The translations under genes were made by a program, and so were the position numbers. From Massilia forsythiae (lineage in GTDB: Bacteria > Pseudomonadota > Gammaproteobacteria > Burkholderiales > Burkholderiaceae_D), in the NCBI RefSeq assembly GCF_012849555.1, contig NZ_CP051685.1, positions 4,154,001 through 4,218,000 of the forward strand: DNA of 64,000 bases, read 5' to 3'. The notes under the pieces are model-generated. The model ran no database searches and was not told where the DNA came from. It saw only the letters and a program-made list of their open reading frames with translations. This document shows, piece by piece, positions 11,191 to 19,968 of this stretch; the first letter of the stretch is position 1; each line of letters starts with the position of its first letter.

Positions 11191-11715
11191 ATGGTAGCGA
11201 AAACGAAGCAGGGAAAAAACGCCGGGAAATCCTCTGCGACTGCAAACGAACATAGCGGCCAACCGAAAGTGCGTCGTGTGTCTGTGAGCGGTACGGAAGT
11301 ACGTACGGGAACGAGTGACAGTCCCGTACTCGCTTTCATGGGTACGCCTTTCGACATGATTGCGCAAATGCGCACCGGCACGCCAGCACGCACGATACCG
11401 CGCATCGCATCCGTGCTGGGCGTCACTCAGGAAAGGTTGTTCGATCTGCTGCACTTGCCGAAGAGTACTGTAAAAGGGCGCATCAGCGCGGGCGGGCTGC
11501 TCTCGGCCACGGAGCAGGATCGCGTATACCGCGCCGAAAAAGTATTGGCGCGGGCAATCGAGGTACTGGAGGACGCGGATGCCGCGCGTGCCTGGCTGAA
11601 CCGGAACAACCGTTCGCTGGGCGGCGAGATCCCGCTTGCCCTGCTCGATACGGAGCCCGGCTACGAATTGGTGCTCGACACCCTCGGCCGCATAGAATAT
11701 GGGGTGGTGTCTTGA
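11191..11715 (+). CDS. Xre/MbcA/ParS-type antitoxin
   Basis: 174-residue antitoxin of a type II Xre-RES system. The first 45 residues are basic and Gly/Ser/Lys-rich, probably flexible. A helical Xre-like region follows (TIPRIASVLGVTQERLFDLLHLPKSTVKGR), then the DUF2384 toxin-binding part (EQDRVYRAEKVLARAIEVLEDADAARAWLNRNNRSLGGEIP split over residues 110-150), ending in the family motif PL.LLDTEPGYELVLDTLGRIEYGV. It neutralises the downstream RES toxin and probably represses the operon through the palindrome next to the TATAAT box. Its stop overlaps the toxin start by 3 bases. Base composition is lower in G+C than neighbours, as is common for such mobile modules. Confidence 0.92.
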   Translation: MVAKTKQGKNAGKSSATANEHSGQPKVRRVSVSGTEVRTGTSDSPVLAFMGTPFDMIAQMRTGTPARTIPRIASVLGVTQERLFDLLHLPKSTVKGRISAGGLLSATEQDRVYRAEKVLARAIEVLEDADAARAWLNRNNRSLGGEIPLALLDTEPGYELVLDTLGRIEYGVVS

Positions 11716-12197
11716 CGACGAGAGGCGCCCAGCCTGTCTGGCGTATCGCCAAGCATACCGCTCAGTACCGTGCAGATGACATGACCGGCGGCGGCGCGAA
11801 AATGACAGGCGGGCGCTGGAACGCGAAAGGGCGCGCCGTCGTCTACGCGGCGACGACTGTTTCGTTGGCAACACTGGAAACACTCGCCCATCTCGGCGAC
11901 AACATTGCGATACGAAATGCTTTTCTGGTACGGATCGACATACCTGCAACGCTCTGGCGTCGCCGGGTCATCGTGGCGCCGGATGAGCTGGATATCACCT
12001 GGAAGGCCGAGCCGCCGGGCTCTACGTCGATCACATTCGGTAACGCTTGGCTGGCAAAGACGGACTCGCCGGTTCTATTGGTTCCGTCCGTGATTGTTCC
12101 CGAGGAACATAACGTCCTGATCAACCCTGCTCATCCAGCCGTTGCCAAGGTCAACGCTCAGGTCGTGCGCCAATACGTCTACGACCCGCGTCTTTGA
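11712..12197 (+). CDS. RES-domain toxin
   Basis: 161-residue RES-family toxin. Characterised relatives (for example MbcT and Xre-RES toxins) consume cellular NAD+, by hydrolysis or phosphorolysis, halting growth. Family residues are visible: Arg in VWRIAKH, the GGRWNAKGRAVVYAATTVSLATLETLAHL block with the catalytic Glu, and Ser in PSVIVPEEHNVLINPAHP. The start is TTG at 11712, overlapping the antitoxin stop in TTGA, so translation is coupled and weak, keeping toxin below antitoxin (inferred). No better ATG exists upstream; the first in-frame ATG (11781, within DDMTGG) would remove the essential N-terminal Arg. Confidence 0.92.
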   Translation: MTTRGAQPVWRIAKHTAQYRADDMTGGGAKMTGGRWNAKGRAVVYAATTVSLATLETLAHLGDNIAIRNAFLVRIDIPATLWRRRVIVAPDELDITWKAEPPGSTSITFGNAWLAKTDSPVLLVPSVIVPEEHNVLINPAHPAVAKVNAQVVRQYVYDPRL

Positions 12198-12302
12198 GAT
12201 CGTTCTACGCCAACGTGCGTGCGTGTGCGTAGCCGCACATACGCGACCCGTGCGAATCCGTAGAGTTGCCATATCGGCCATCGTGGCCTTCAGGAGAAGA
12301 AT

Positions 12303-12839
12303 ATGGATTCGATCAATCGCAACCAACCGGAAGAGAACCGCCGCGACCTCGGCGGCGCCGACGCCATCAAGCGCGTCAAGGACATGACCGACGATGCCGA
12401 GAGCTGCTTCTTCGTCACCGCCGCGGCCACCGGCGAAACCAACGGCGTGCGTCCGATGAGCGTGCGCAAGTCCGATGACGCCGGCAACCTGTGGTTCCTG
12501 AGCGCGAGCGACAGCCACAAGAACCAGGAACTGGCATCGAACCCGGCGCTGAAACTGTACTTCCAGATCGGCGCCCATTCCGGCTTCCTGGAGCTGGAAG
12601 GCAAGGCGGAAGTGTCGCAGGACCGCAGCAAGATCAAGGAGCTGTGGAACCCGCTGCTGAAGACCTGGTTCACCGAGGGCGAAGACGACCCGCGCATCAC
12701 CGTGATCCGCTTCGTACCGCAGACCGGCTACTACTGGGACAACAAGCACGGCGACGTGGTCGCCGGCGTGAAGGTGGCGGTCGGGGCCGTGCTCGGCAAG
12801 ACGCTGGACGATTCGATCGAGGGACGTTTGACGTTCTGA
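12303..12839 (+). CDS. Pyridoxamine-phosphate-oxidase-like general stress protein
   Basis: 178-residue split-barrel flavin/nucleotide-binding protein of the 'general stress protein 26' type. Evidence is the order of strands and motifs: DDAESCFFVTAAATGETNGVRPMSV, NLWFLSASDSHKNQELASNPALKLYF, FLELEGKAEVSQDRSKIKELWNPLLKTWF, then DDPRITVIRFVPQTGYYWDN. These closely follow the family in which residues near R50 and W63 face FMN. The exact reaction in bacteria is not established. AGGAGA at 12292-12297 supports ATG 12303. The gene's natural terminator is at 14123, now 1.3 kb away because an IS element inserted 16 bases behind the stop codon. Confidence 0.85.
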   Translation: MDSINRNQPEENRRDLGGADAIKRVKDMTDDAESCFFVTAAATGETNGVRPMSVRKSDDAGNLWFLSASDSHKNQELASNPALKLYFQIGAHSGFLELEGKAEVSQDRSKIKELWNPLLKTWFTEGEDDPRITVIRFVPQTGYYWDNKHGDVVAGVKVAVGAVLGKTLDDSIEGRLTF

Positions 12840-12858
12840 TCGACGTTTCGATGCTTGA

Positions 12859-14116
12859 GGCCACCTCGAATAACCCAGTTTTGAACGTCAGCAGGCAATC
12901 TGAACCACGATTTAGCGTGCCGCGACTCTCCGACAACGCGATTTTTGATCGCGACACGTACATGAACAGGCTGGTTTGGCAGCCGCAGGCTGCCAAACCG
13001 TGGGTTTAGAACGGTGCCAGACCGCGTTCTTTCAAGAATACGAGACGCTTGAGGTTGTAACTGGCAGCCTTCAACTGCAGGACGAAGGTCGTGCGCACGA
13101 TGCCGAGGCAGCGCACCAGTTTTCCACCCATTTGAGCCAGGGCGCCGAATACATGCTCGACACGGGCTCGCGGTGTGGCGATCGCGCGGTTGCGCCGTTT
13201 CTGCGTCTCGGAAATGCCTTTGGTCGCATGGCCGCGTCGTTGAATATGCACGCGCCACCCGGCTTGTTTCAATCTGGCTTCGCGTTCGATACTGGGGTAG
13301 CCACGGTCGGCATAGACATCCCGGCTTGTGTTGCTCAGGTCGAGCAATTCCTCGAAGACCGTGGTGTCGGCTACGGCAGCATGGGTGATGGCGATCTTGC
13401 GGATCAGCTTGCAACGCTTGTCGACGCTGGCGTGCAGCTTGTACCCAAAATGATTCTTGCCGTGCTTTTTGGTCCACTTGGCATCGACGTCCTTTTGCGC
13501 GCGCTTATGCGGTTTCCAGCCTAGCGGCATCGTGCCTTCCTTGACCGTCTCGGCCTCTTCCCGCTTGTTACGTTGAACCGGGGCTTGGACCAGCGAAGCG
13601 TCGACGATCTGGCCGCAGCGGGCAAGATAGCCTTGCGACAGCAGCTGTTGCTGGACTTGCTCGAATACTTGATTGCCTACGCCTGCCTGGGCCAAACGGT
13701 CACGGAACAGCCAGATCGTCTTGGCGTCGGGGATGCTGCTGCTTTCCGTCAGGTCCAGAAAACGCAGGAAGCTGCGCCGGTCCAGCAACTGATACTCCAG
13801 CGCGTCGTCGGCCAGGTTGTAGAGCTGTTGCAGCACCAGGATCTTGATCATCAACACTGTCGGGTATGGCGGACGGCCGCCCTTGGCACGCGACGGACGC
13901 GGCGCGGCGGCATCGATGCTCCCCGCCAGCGCCTCGAAATCCACATGCTCGGCCAGGCCCACCAGCGGATCGCCCAGCTTCGCGCGCCGGTCCTCGCGCT
14001 CCTGCTCGGCAAATAGACTGATCCGGGGTTTCATCACGGCGACACTCACTGGCTTGGTTCGATCTCAAGATTTTACCCAGCCGGCGTCAGGTCAGCCGAG
14101 GTTTTTAGAGGTGGCC
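12859..14116. mobile_element. IS5-like insertion sequence, 1258 bp, with TTGA target duplication
   Basis: Both ends carry GGCCACCTC as inverted repeats (12859-12867 and 14108-14116), extending imperfectly inward (GAATAACCC against TAAAAACCT). TTGA flanks the element directly on each side (12855-12858 and 14117-14120), a 4-bp target duplication as IS5-family elements make. One minus-strand transposase fills most of it. A 12-bp perfect hairpin (12973-12999, loop GCA) follows the transposase stop. Intact duplication and full-length gene suggest a recent, possibly active insertion. Confidence 0.9.
13006..14034 (-). CDS. IS5-family DDE transposase
   Basis: 342 residues from ATG 14034 (GTG 14049 adds five). 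It is a full-length transposase of the IS5 type: an N-terminal helical domain beginning MKPRISLFAEQERE, GGRPPYPTVLMIKILVLQQLYNL, then the catalytic triad in QIVDASLVQAP (D), VYADRGYPS (D) and RVEHVFGALAQMGGK (E, with the Y/R-rich tail typical of the family). The enzyme cuts at the element's inverted repeats and inserts with 4-bp duplication. No frameshift or stop is seen, so it is probably functional. Confidence 0.93.
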   Translation of the reverse strand: MKPRISLFAEQEREDRRAKLGDPLVGLAEHVDFEALAGSIDAAAPRPSRAKGGRPPYPTVLMIKILVLQQLYNLADDALEYQLLDRRSFLRFLDLTESSSIPDAKTIWLFRDRLAQAGVGNQVFEQVQQQLLSQGYLARCGQIVDASLVQAPVQRNKREEAETVKEGTMPLGWKPHKRAQKDVDAKWTKKHGKNHFGYKLHASVDKRCKLIRKIAITHAAVADTTVFEELLDLSNTSRDVYADRGYPSIEREARLKQAGWRVHIQRRGHATKGISETQKRRNRAIATPRARVEHVFGALAQMGGKLVRCLGIVRTTFVLQLKAASYNLKRLVFLKERGLAPF

Positions 14117-14122
14117 TTGAAT

Positions 14123-14161
14123 AAGGCCCGGTTCCGGCAATGCCGAAACCGGGCCTTTTTC
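14123..14161 (+). terminator. Rho-independent terminator displaced by the IS element
   Basis: A 17-base arm (14123-14139, AAGGCCCGGTTCCGGCA) pairs with 14141-14157 with one mismatch, and TTTTT follows (14156-14160). Without the IS it would lie directly behind the stress-protein gene ending at 12839, so I assign it to that gene. It is nearly symmetrical, with an A-run on the other side, and may also act on minus-strand transcripts. Confidence 0.8.
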
Positions 14162-14181
14162 GCATCCGTCACCAACACCAC

Positions 14182-14322
14182 CGTCGTCCCCGCGCAGGCG
14201 GGGACCCATACCGAGTAACGACATTCGGCGGAGTTGGAATCCCGCTAAATCGACGTTCGTGAAATTCTGGCTAGCTGATTTCTTTCGCCTCAGCATGGGT
14301 CCCCGCCTGCGCGGGGACGACG
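14182..14322. repeat. Inverted pair of GTCGTCCCCGCG palindromic repeats (locus 1)
   Basis: A 28-base unit beginning CGTCGTCCCCGCG and ending GGCGGGGACCCAT (14182-14209) is repeated in reverse orientation at 14295-14322. Each unit holds the stem CCCCGC(N)GCGGGG. The pair, about 85 bases apart, resembles a REPIN. It lies between the displaced terminator and the 3' end of the minus-strand gene at 14330. Confidence 0.85.
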
Positions 14323-14329
14323 GTCGGGT

Positions 14330-15511
14330 TTACCGCGGCAGCTTGAATTTCCACAGCTGCGTCGGCAGTGCCGGCGGCGCGTCCTTGTTGAAGAACGCGG
14401 AATCCTGGATGCGCGAGGTGGTCACGTACAGCGACCCGTCCGGACCCTGGCTGAAGGTGTCCGGCCAGCGCAGGCGCGCATCCTGCACGATCGTGCGCAG
14501 CGTACCGGTGGCGCCCTGCGCCAGGTCGCGCGCCTTGATCGCGTTGTCCTGCATCGAGGTGAGGTACAGGGTCTCGGTGCCGCGTCCGATCCACAGGCCG
14601 TCGGTGGGACCGATGTTGCCGAAGTTCTGCACGCTGCCGCTCACGTCCTGGCCGGCCAGGCCGCCCGACTCCAGCACCCTGGTCTGGATGCGGTACAGCG
14701 TGTTGCCGGTCAGCGCCTTGTAGTACAGCCAGGCGCCGTCCGAGGAGAGGGCGATGCCGTCCGCGGCGAACAGCACCTTGCGGCCGTCCGGGTAGCGCAC
14801 CGGCTTGCCGTCGGTGGTCACCACCACGCCTTTCTCGGGCTGCGTGGACGGATGGCCGTCCAGCACGCGCCTGGCGTTGCCGTTCGAAAGGTCGACGACA
14901 ACCAGCGCGCCGCGCTGGCCGGAATCGGTGAGGTAGGCATAGCGGCCGTCGCGCGAAAAGCGCATGTCGTTCAGGTAGGAGCCGGGAATCGCCACGTTCT
15001 GGTCGAAGCGGATCACCTGCGCCACGCGGTTGGTCTTCAGGTCGATGCGCACCAGCTTGGCGCCGTCCGGCACCAGGCCGTCGTTGCCGGGCGCGGCCGG
15101 ATCGATCACCCACAGGTTGCCGCGGCCGTCCGCCACTACGCTCTGCACGCATACCCAGTGGTCCTGCGGGCTGATCTCGTCGCGCTTGACGTTGCGCCAG
15201 GCATTCCATTCGGCGTCGGGGTAGGGCTTGAGCGAGCCATCGGCCATGACTTCCGCCACCGACACCGCCGAGTCCTCGGTCCAGCGCGGGAAATTGACGA
15301 AGGTGCGGCCGTTCTCGGCGACCGTGACGCCGGTGACCTGGTGGCCGAACTGCGCCACCTGCTGCAGGGCCGCATGGTTGCCTTTCGATATCGGTGCTTG
15401 CGACGCGGCCGTGGCGGCTTGCGCTGCCGGTTGCGCGTGCGCCGGCCCCATGCCGATGGCGGCTGCGGCGAATGCGAGGGCCAGGAAACCCGGGGTGATC
15501 TTGATGCTCAT
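14330..15511 (-). CDS. Exported royal-jelly/Yellow-like beta-propeller protein (copy 1)
   Basis: 393 residues with a Sec signal peptide (MSIKITPGFLALAF..., cleavage likely after AHA near residue 26). The mature part belongs to the major royal jelly protein/Yellow family of SMP-30-like beta-propellers: FGHQVTGVTVAENGRTFVNFPRW, DHWVCVQSVVADGRGNLWVIDPA, LVRIDLKTN, SYLNDMRFSRDGRYAYLTDSG, PDGLWI-type blades and RWPDTFSQGPDGSLYVTTS near the end. The biochemical role in bacteria is not settled; lactonase-like or ligand-binding functions are guesses. The start is fixed by GGAGG five bases ahead. It diverges from the kinase at 15755 and is a paralogue of the gene at 18863, which lacks a signal peptide. 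Confidence 0.85.
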   Translation of the reverse strand: MSIKITPGFLALAFAAAAIGMGPAHAQPAAQAATAASQAPISKGNHAALQQVAQFGHQVTGVTVAENGRTFVNFPRWTEDSAVSVAEVMADGSLKPYPDAEWNAWRNVKRDEISPQDHWVCVQSVVADGRGNLWVIDPAAPGNDGLVPDGAKLVRIDLKTNRVAQVIRFDQNVAIPGSYLNDMRFSRDGRYAYLTDSGQRGALVVVDLSNGNARRVLDGHPSTQPEKGVVVTTDGKPVRYPDGRKVLFAADGIALSSDGAWLYYKALTGNTLYRIQTRVLESGGLAGQDVSGSVQNFGNIGPTDGLWIGRGTETLYLTSMQDNAIKARDLAQGATGTLRTIVQDARLRWPDTFSQGPDGSLYVTTSRIQDSAFFNKDAPPALPTQLWKFKLPR

Positions 15512-15754
15512 GCCTGCCTCCGTGAAGTGGTAAAAATAGTGGATTCGACGGCGCGGGGCCGCTGGGAGGCACGATTCTGGCAGGGTGACCCCGTCTTCGA
15601 TGTAGGCGCACGCCTGTTCAGATGTCGGAATCCTTCTCGAAGCATGGCAAAAAATAATTGAACAAACGGCATGGAAGACAAACGGACGCAACTTCGGCAC
15701 GTCGCGCGCGCGTTCAGTAGAATACGGACCTCGTTCACCTCGTTTTCCCGAGAC

Positions 15755-18640
15755 ATGCCTGACAAAGCCCTGACTTTCCTCGACGGCGGCGGCAAGACCG
15801 CCGAGCTGATCCGCGCCTTCCCCTGGTCGGATACCGCCCTCGGCCCGCTCGAGCGCTGGCCGGCCGGCTTGAAGACGACCGTGGCCCTGATCCTGCGTTC
15901 GCCGGTGCCGATCGTCACGCTGTGGGGCGAGGATGGCTACATGATCTACAACGACGCCTATTCGGTGTTCGCGGGCGGGCGCCATCCGCGCCTGCTGGGC
16001 ACCAAGGTGCGCGAGGGCTGGCCCGAGGTCGCCGCCTTCAACGACAACGTGATGAAGGTGGTCATGCAGGGCGGCATCCTCAGCTATGCCGACCAGGAAC
16101 TGACGCTGCACCGCCATGGCCGTCCCGAGCAGGTCTGGATGAACCTGGATTATTCGCCGGTGATCTTCGAGCGCGGCGACATCGCCGGCGTGATCGCGGT
16201 GGTGGTCGAGACCAGCGCCAAGGTGCAGGCCGAAGCGCGCCTGCGCGAGAGCGAGGCCAAGTTCCGCGCCTTCGCCCAGGCCATGCCGCACCATGTGTGG
16301 ACCGCGCCGGCGGACGGCCAGCTCGACTGGTTCAACGAGCGTGTGTACGAATATTCGGGCGTGGCCGGCGGCGCGCTGGATGCGGACGGCTGGGCGGCGC
16401 TGGTGCATCCGGACGACCTCGAGGCCGTGGTCCAACGCTGGCGCGAGGCGGTGGCGGCGGGGAGCCGCTACGACGTCGAATTCCGCATCCGCCGCCACGA
16501 CGGCGCCTACCGCTGGCACCTGGCGCGCGCGCTGCCGATGCTGGACCAGGACGGCAAGGTCACGCGCTGGATCGGCAGCAATACCGACATCGAGGACCAG
16601 AAGTCGACGGCGCAGGCGCTGGTATCGCTGAACGCCACGCTGGAAGAGCAGGTGACCTCGCGCACCGCCGAGCGCGACCGCATCTGGCGGCTGTCGAAAG
16701 ACCTCATGCTGATCGCCGACTTCGAAGGACGCCTGGCGGCGGTGAACCCGGCCTTCACCGCCACGCTCGGCTGGCGCGAGCAGGAAGTGCTGGGCACCTC
16801 GCTGCTGGAACTGATCCACCCGGACGACGTGCAGTCGACCGTGCAGCAGATCGGGTCGCTCAGCGGCGGCAACCACGTGTTCCGCTTCGAGAACCGCTAC
16901 CGCCGCAAGGACGGCAGCTATTGCACGCTGTCGTGGACGGCGGTGCCGGGCGACGACCACATCAACGCCATCGGGCGCGACATCACCGCCGATTTGCAGC
17001 AGGCCGAAGCCATGCGCCGCACCGAGGCGGCGCTGCAGCAGGCGCAGAAAATGGAAACCATCGGCAAGCTGACCGGCGGCGTGGCGCACGACTTCAACAA
17101 CCTGCTGCAGGTCATTTCCGGCAACCTGCAATTGCTGGCGCCGCAGCTGGCCGACATGCCGGTCGGCCGCCGTCGCGTGGAAAACGCGCTGGCCAGCGTC
17201 CAGCGCGGCGCCAAGCTGGCCAGCTCGCTGCTGTCGTTCGCGCGCAAGCAGCCGCTCGAGCCGAAGGTGGTCAAGGTCGGGCGCCTGATCACCGGCATGG
17301 AAGACATGCTGCGCCGCACCCTGGGCGAGGAAATCGAGATCGAGACCGTGATCTCGGGCAGCCTGTGGAGTACCGCGATCGACGTGGCGCAGGTGGAGAA
17401 CGCGATCCTCAACCTGGCCATCAATGCGCGCGACGCCATGGCCGACGTGGCCGAGGGCGCCGGGCGCCTGACCATCGAGGTCAACAACGCGCTGCTGGAC
17501 GCCAACTACTGCGCCACCCATCCGGACGTGGCGCCGGGGCAGTACGTGGTGATCGCCGTCAGCGACACCGGCACCGGCATGCCGCCCGAGGTGCTGCAGC
17601 AAGCCTTCGAGCCGTTCTTCTCGACCAAGGCCGAGGGCAAGGGCACCGGCCTGGGCCTGTCGATGGTGTACGGCCTGGTCAAGCAGTCCGGCGGCCACAT
17701 CAAGATCTACAGCGAGGTCGGCGAGGGCACCACGATCAAGCTCTACCTGCCGCGCTCGCGCGCCGCGGAAGATGCCTACGAGGCGCTCGACATGCAGCCG
17801 GTGGTGGGCGGCAGCGAGACCGTGTTGGTGGCCGAGGACGACGACGCCGTGCGCGCCACCGTGGTCGAGATGCTGACCGAACTGGGCTACCGCGTGCTCA
17901 AGGCGAGCGACGCCAGCGCCGCGCTGACCGTGATCGACAGCGGCATCCCGATCGACCTGCTGTTCACCGACGTCGTCATGCCGGGACCGCTGCGCAGCCC
18001 GGACATGGCGCGCAAGGCCAAGGAGCGCCTGCCGGACCTGGCGGTGCTGTTCACCTCCGGCTATACCGAGAACGCGATCGTGCACGGCGGCCGCCTGGAT
18101 GCCGGCGTCGAACTGATCGGCAAGCCGTACACCAAGGAGAGCCTGGCGAGAAAGATTCGCCACGTGCTGGCCAACGAGAAGCAGAAGCAGGCGGCCAGGG
18201 CCAATCCGCTGCCGGCCGCCGTGGCGCTTGACCCTGCGCCCGCCGCGCCGTCCGCCGCTGCGGCGCCGGGCGATGGTACGGTGTTGAAGGTGCTGCTGGT
18301 GGAAGACGAGACCACCATCCGCGACAACACGCGCGACATGATCGAGTACCTGGGCCACGAGGTGATCGCCGTGGCCAGCGCCGAGGAAGCGATGCCGCAC
18401 CTGTCGCGCGATGTGAACGTGCTGCTGACCGACCTGCAGCTGCCGGGCATCCAGGGCACCGACCTGGCGCAGCTGGCCCGGGCGCAGTTTCCGGATATCG
18501 CGGTGCTGCTGGCCAGCGGCTATGGCGGTACGGTAGCGATTCCGGGCGTGCGGGCATTGCCGAAGCCGTACACGCTGGAGATGCTGGGGGAGGCGCTGGC
18601 GGAGTTGGTGAAACCCGAGAAGAAGGCGGTGGTACTGTAA
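15755..18640 (+). CDS. PAS hybrid histidine kinase with two C-terminal receivers
   Basis: 961 residues from ATG 15755 (MPDKALTFLDGG); the frame is open 84 bases further up to ATG 15671, but that part lacks family likeness. Domains: N-terminal PAS-like module (about 15-155) like that at 8100, PAS/PAC (about 165-290, MPHHVWTAPADGQLDWFNERV), a second PAS (about 315-420), HisKA of the GGVAHDFNNLL type with H445, HATPase (NLAINARDAM, DTGTGM, GTGLGLSMVYG), then two receivers with Asp in FTDVVMPG and LTDLQLPG. Receiver 1 has an unusual GPLRSPDMA after the Asp motif. It sits between two royal-jelly-like genes; neither a cognate regulator nor membrane helices are visible. Confidence 0.9.
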   Translation: MPDKALTFLDGGGKTAELIRAFPWSDTALGPLERWPAGLKTTVALILRSPVPIVTLWGEDGYMIYNDAYSVFAGGRHPRLLGTKVREGWPEVAAFNDNVMKVVMQGGILSYADQELTLHRHGRPEQVWMNLDYSPVIFERGDIAGVIAVVVETSAKVQAEARLRESEAKFRAFAQAMPHHVWTAPADGQLDWFNERVYEYSGVAGGALDADGWAALVHPDDLEAVVQRWREAVAAGSRYDVEFRIRRHDGAYRWHLARALPMLDQDGKVTRWIGSNTDIEDQKSTAQALVSLNATLEEQVTSRTAERDRIWRLSKDLMLIADFEGRLAAVNPAFTATLGWREQEVLGTSLLELIHPDDVQSTVQQIGSLSGGNHVFRFENRYRRKDGSYCTLSWTAVPGDDHINAIGRDITADLQQAEAMRRTEAALQQAQKMETIGKLTGGVAHDFNNLLQVISGNLQLLAPQLADMPVGRRRVENALASVQRGAKLASSLLSFARKQPLEPKVVKVGRLITGMEDMLRRTLGEEIEIETVISGSLWSTAIDVAQVENAILNLAINARDAMADVAEGAGRLTIEVNNALLDANYCATHPDVAPGQYVVIAVSDTGTGMPPEVLQQAFEPFFSTKAEGKGTGLGLSMVYGLVKQSGGHIKIYSEVGEGTTIKLYLPRSRAAEDAYEALDMQPVVGGSETVLVAEDDDAVRATVVEMLTELGYRVLKASDASAALTVIDSGIPIDLLFTDVVMPGPLRSPDMARKAKERLPDLAVLFTSGYTENAIVHGGRLDAGVELIGKPYTKESLARKIRHVLANEKQKQAARANPLPAAVALDPAPAAPSAAAAPGDGTVLKVLLVEDETTIRDNTRDMIEYLGHEVIAVASAEEAMPHLSRDVNVLLTDLQLPGIQGTDLAQLARAQFPDIAVLLASGYGGTVAIPGVRALPKPYTLEMLGEALAELVKPEKKAVVL

Positions 18641-18702
18641 AGGCCAGGCCAGCTGCCTGATAATGTTTCGGCAGCGCTGCGACCGGCCGGCGGCAGAGAG
18701 AC

Positions 18703-18829
18703 CGTCGTCCCCGCGCAGGCGGGGACCCATGCGGCGTTACCGAAGTCGCGCATGCAGACACGTCGCGGTATTGCAACGGTTCGCGAATTGCGTTGCTCAC
18801 CATGGGTCCCCGCCTGCGCGGGGACGACG
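18703..18829. repeat. Inverted pair of GTCGTCCCCGCG palindromic repeats (locus 2)
   Basis: Forward unit at 18703-18730 and reverse unit at 18802-18829, nearly identical to locus 1. They fill the 222-base gap between the convergent kinase gene (ends 18640) and royal-jelly-like copy 2 (ends 18863). Confidence 0.85.
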
Positions 18830-18862
18830 CGGATTTTATCTTCTGTCCATCATCGACTTCCC

Positions 18863-19933
18863 TTACCCCGCAAACACCAGCTTCCACAACTGCGTCGGCA
18901 AGGCCGCCGGCGCGTCCGGCTTGAACAGCGCGGAGTCCTGGATGTGCGAGGTGGTCACGTAGATCGTGCCGTCCGGTCCCTGGCTGAAGGTGTCCGGCCA
19001 GCGCAGGCGTTCGTCCTGCACCACGATGCGCGGTTCGCCGGACGGCCCGGCGGCCAGGTTGCGTACCTTGATCGCATTGTCCTCGACCGCGCTCAAATAC
19101 ATGTCGTCGGTGCCGCGCGCGACCAGCAGGCCGTCGCTGACGCCGTTCCTGCCGTAGGCTTCCACCTGGCCCGATACGTCTTCGCCGCGCAGGCCGGCGC
19201 CGACCAGGGCGGCGGTCGGGATGCGGTACAGGTCCTCGCCCTTGATCGCCTGCCAGTACAGGTAGTCGCCGTCCTTGGACAGCTCGATGCCGTCGGCCGA
19301 GAATTCCACGCCGCGGCCGTCCGGGCGGCGCAGCACCTCGCCGTCGACCTTGACGTTGAAGCCTTTCTTCATCTGCGTCGACGGATGGCCGTCCAGCAGG
19401 CGCACGGTCTTGCCGGCGCCGATGTCGACCACCAGGATGGCGCCGGTGACGCCGGAATCGGTGATGTAGGCGTATTTGCCGTCCTGCGAGAAGCGCACGT
19501 CGTTCAGGTAGGAACCCTGCGGCGCGGCCTCTTCGTCGAAGGCGATGGTCTGCGTTACCTTGTCGGTGCTCAGGTCGATGCGCACCAGCTTGGCGCCCTG
19601 GTCCACCATGTGCGATTGCGCCGGCGCCGCCGGGTCGAGCACCCACAGACTGCCGCGTCCGTCGGCGACCACGCTCTGCACGCACACCCAGTGGTCGTGC
19701 GGTGTGACCTCGTCCTTTTTCGCGTTGCGCCAGGCGTTCCATGCCTCGTCGGGGTAGGGCACCAGCGAACCGTCCTTCAGTTCGGCCACCGAGATCGCAT
19801 TGTCCTCGGTCCAGCGCGGGAAGTTGACGAAGATGCGGTTGTCCTCGGAGACCGAGATGCCGGTCACCTGGTGGCCGAAGTCCGCCACCAGCTCGATCGT
19901 GCAGGCGCCCTTGGACGCGGAAGTTGAAGTCAT
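18863..19933 (-). CDS. Cytosolic royal-jelly/Yellow-like beta-propeller protein (copy 2)
   Basis: 356 residues, start at 19933 with AAAGGAA ahead. Paralogue of the protein at 14330: it shares FGHQVTGISVSEDNRIFVNFPRWTED, DHWVCVQSVVADGRGSLWVLDPAAPA, SYLNDVRFSQDGKYAYITDSG, LLDGHPSTQ and RWPDTFSQGPDGTIYVTTSHIQDSA. It has no signal peptide (N-terminus MTSTSASKGACTIELVADF), so the two copies are predicted in different compartments. The function is unknown beyond the SMP-30-like propeller fold. It follows the topoisomerase gene by 35 bases on the same strand and may be co-transcribed with it. Confidence 0.85.
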   Translation of the reverse strand: MTSTSASKGACTIELVADFGHQVTGISVSEDNRIFVNFPRWTEDNAISVAELKDGSLVPYPDEAWNAWRNAKKDEVTPHDHWVCVQSVVADGRGSLWVLDPAAPAQSHMVDQGAKLVRIDLSTDKVTQTIAFDEEAAPQGSYLNDVRFSQDGKYAYITDSGVTGAILVVDIGAGKTVRLLDGHPSTQMKKGFNVKVDGEVLRRPDGRGVEFSADGIELSKDGDYLYWQAIKGEDLYRIPTAALVGAGLRGEDVSGQVEAYGRNGVSDGLLVARGTDDMYLSAVEDNAIKVRNLAAGPSGEPRIVVQDERLRWPDTFSQGPDGTIYVTTSHIQDSALFKPDAPAALPTQLWKLVFAG

Positions 19934-19968
19934 CGTGTGTTCCTTTGTCGATGTGGTTGAATGGGGTA

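Noticed and set aside
14330..18730. Minus-strand open frame of over 1400 codons running through the kinase region
   Set aside because: Only its last 393 codons (to 15511) resemble a protein. The rest is antisense to a clear histidine kinase and open only because G+C-rich codon bias removes stops.
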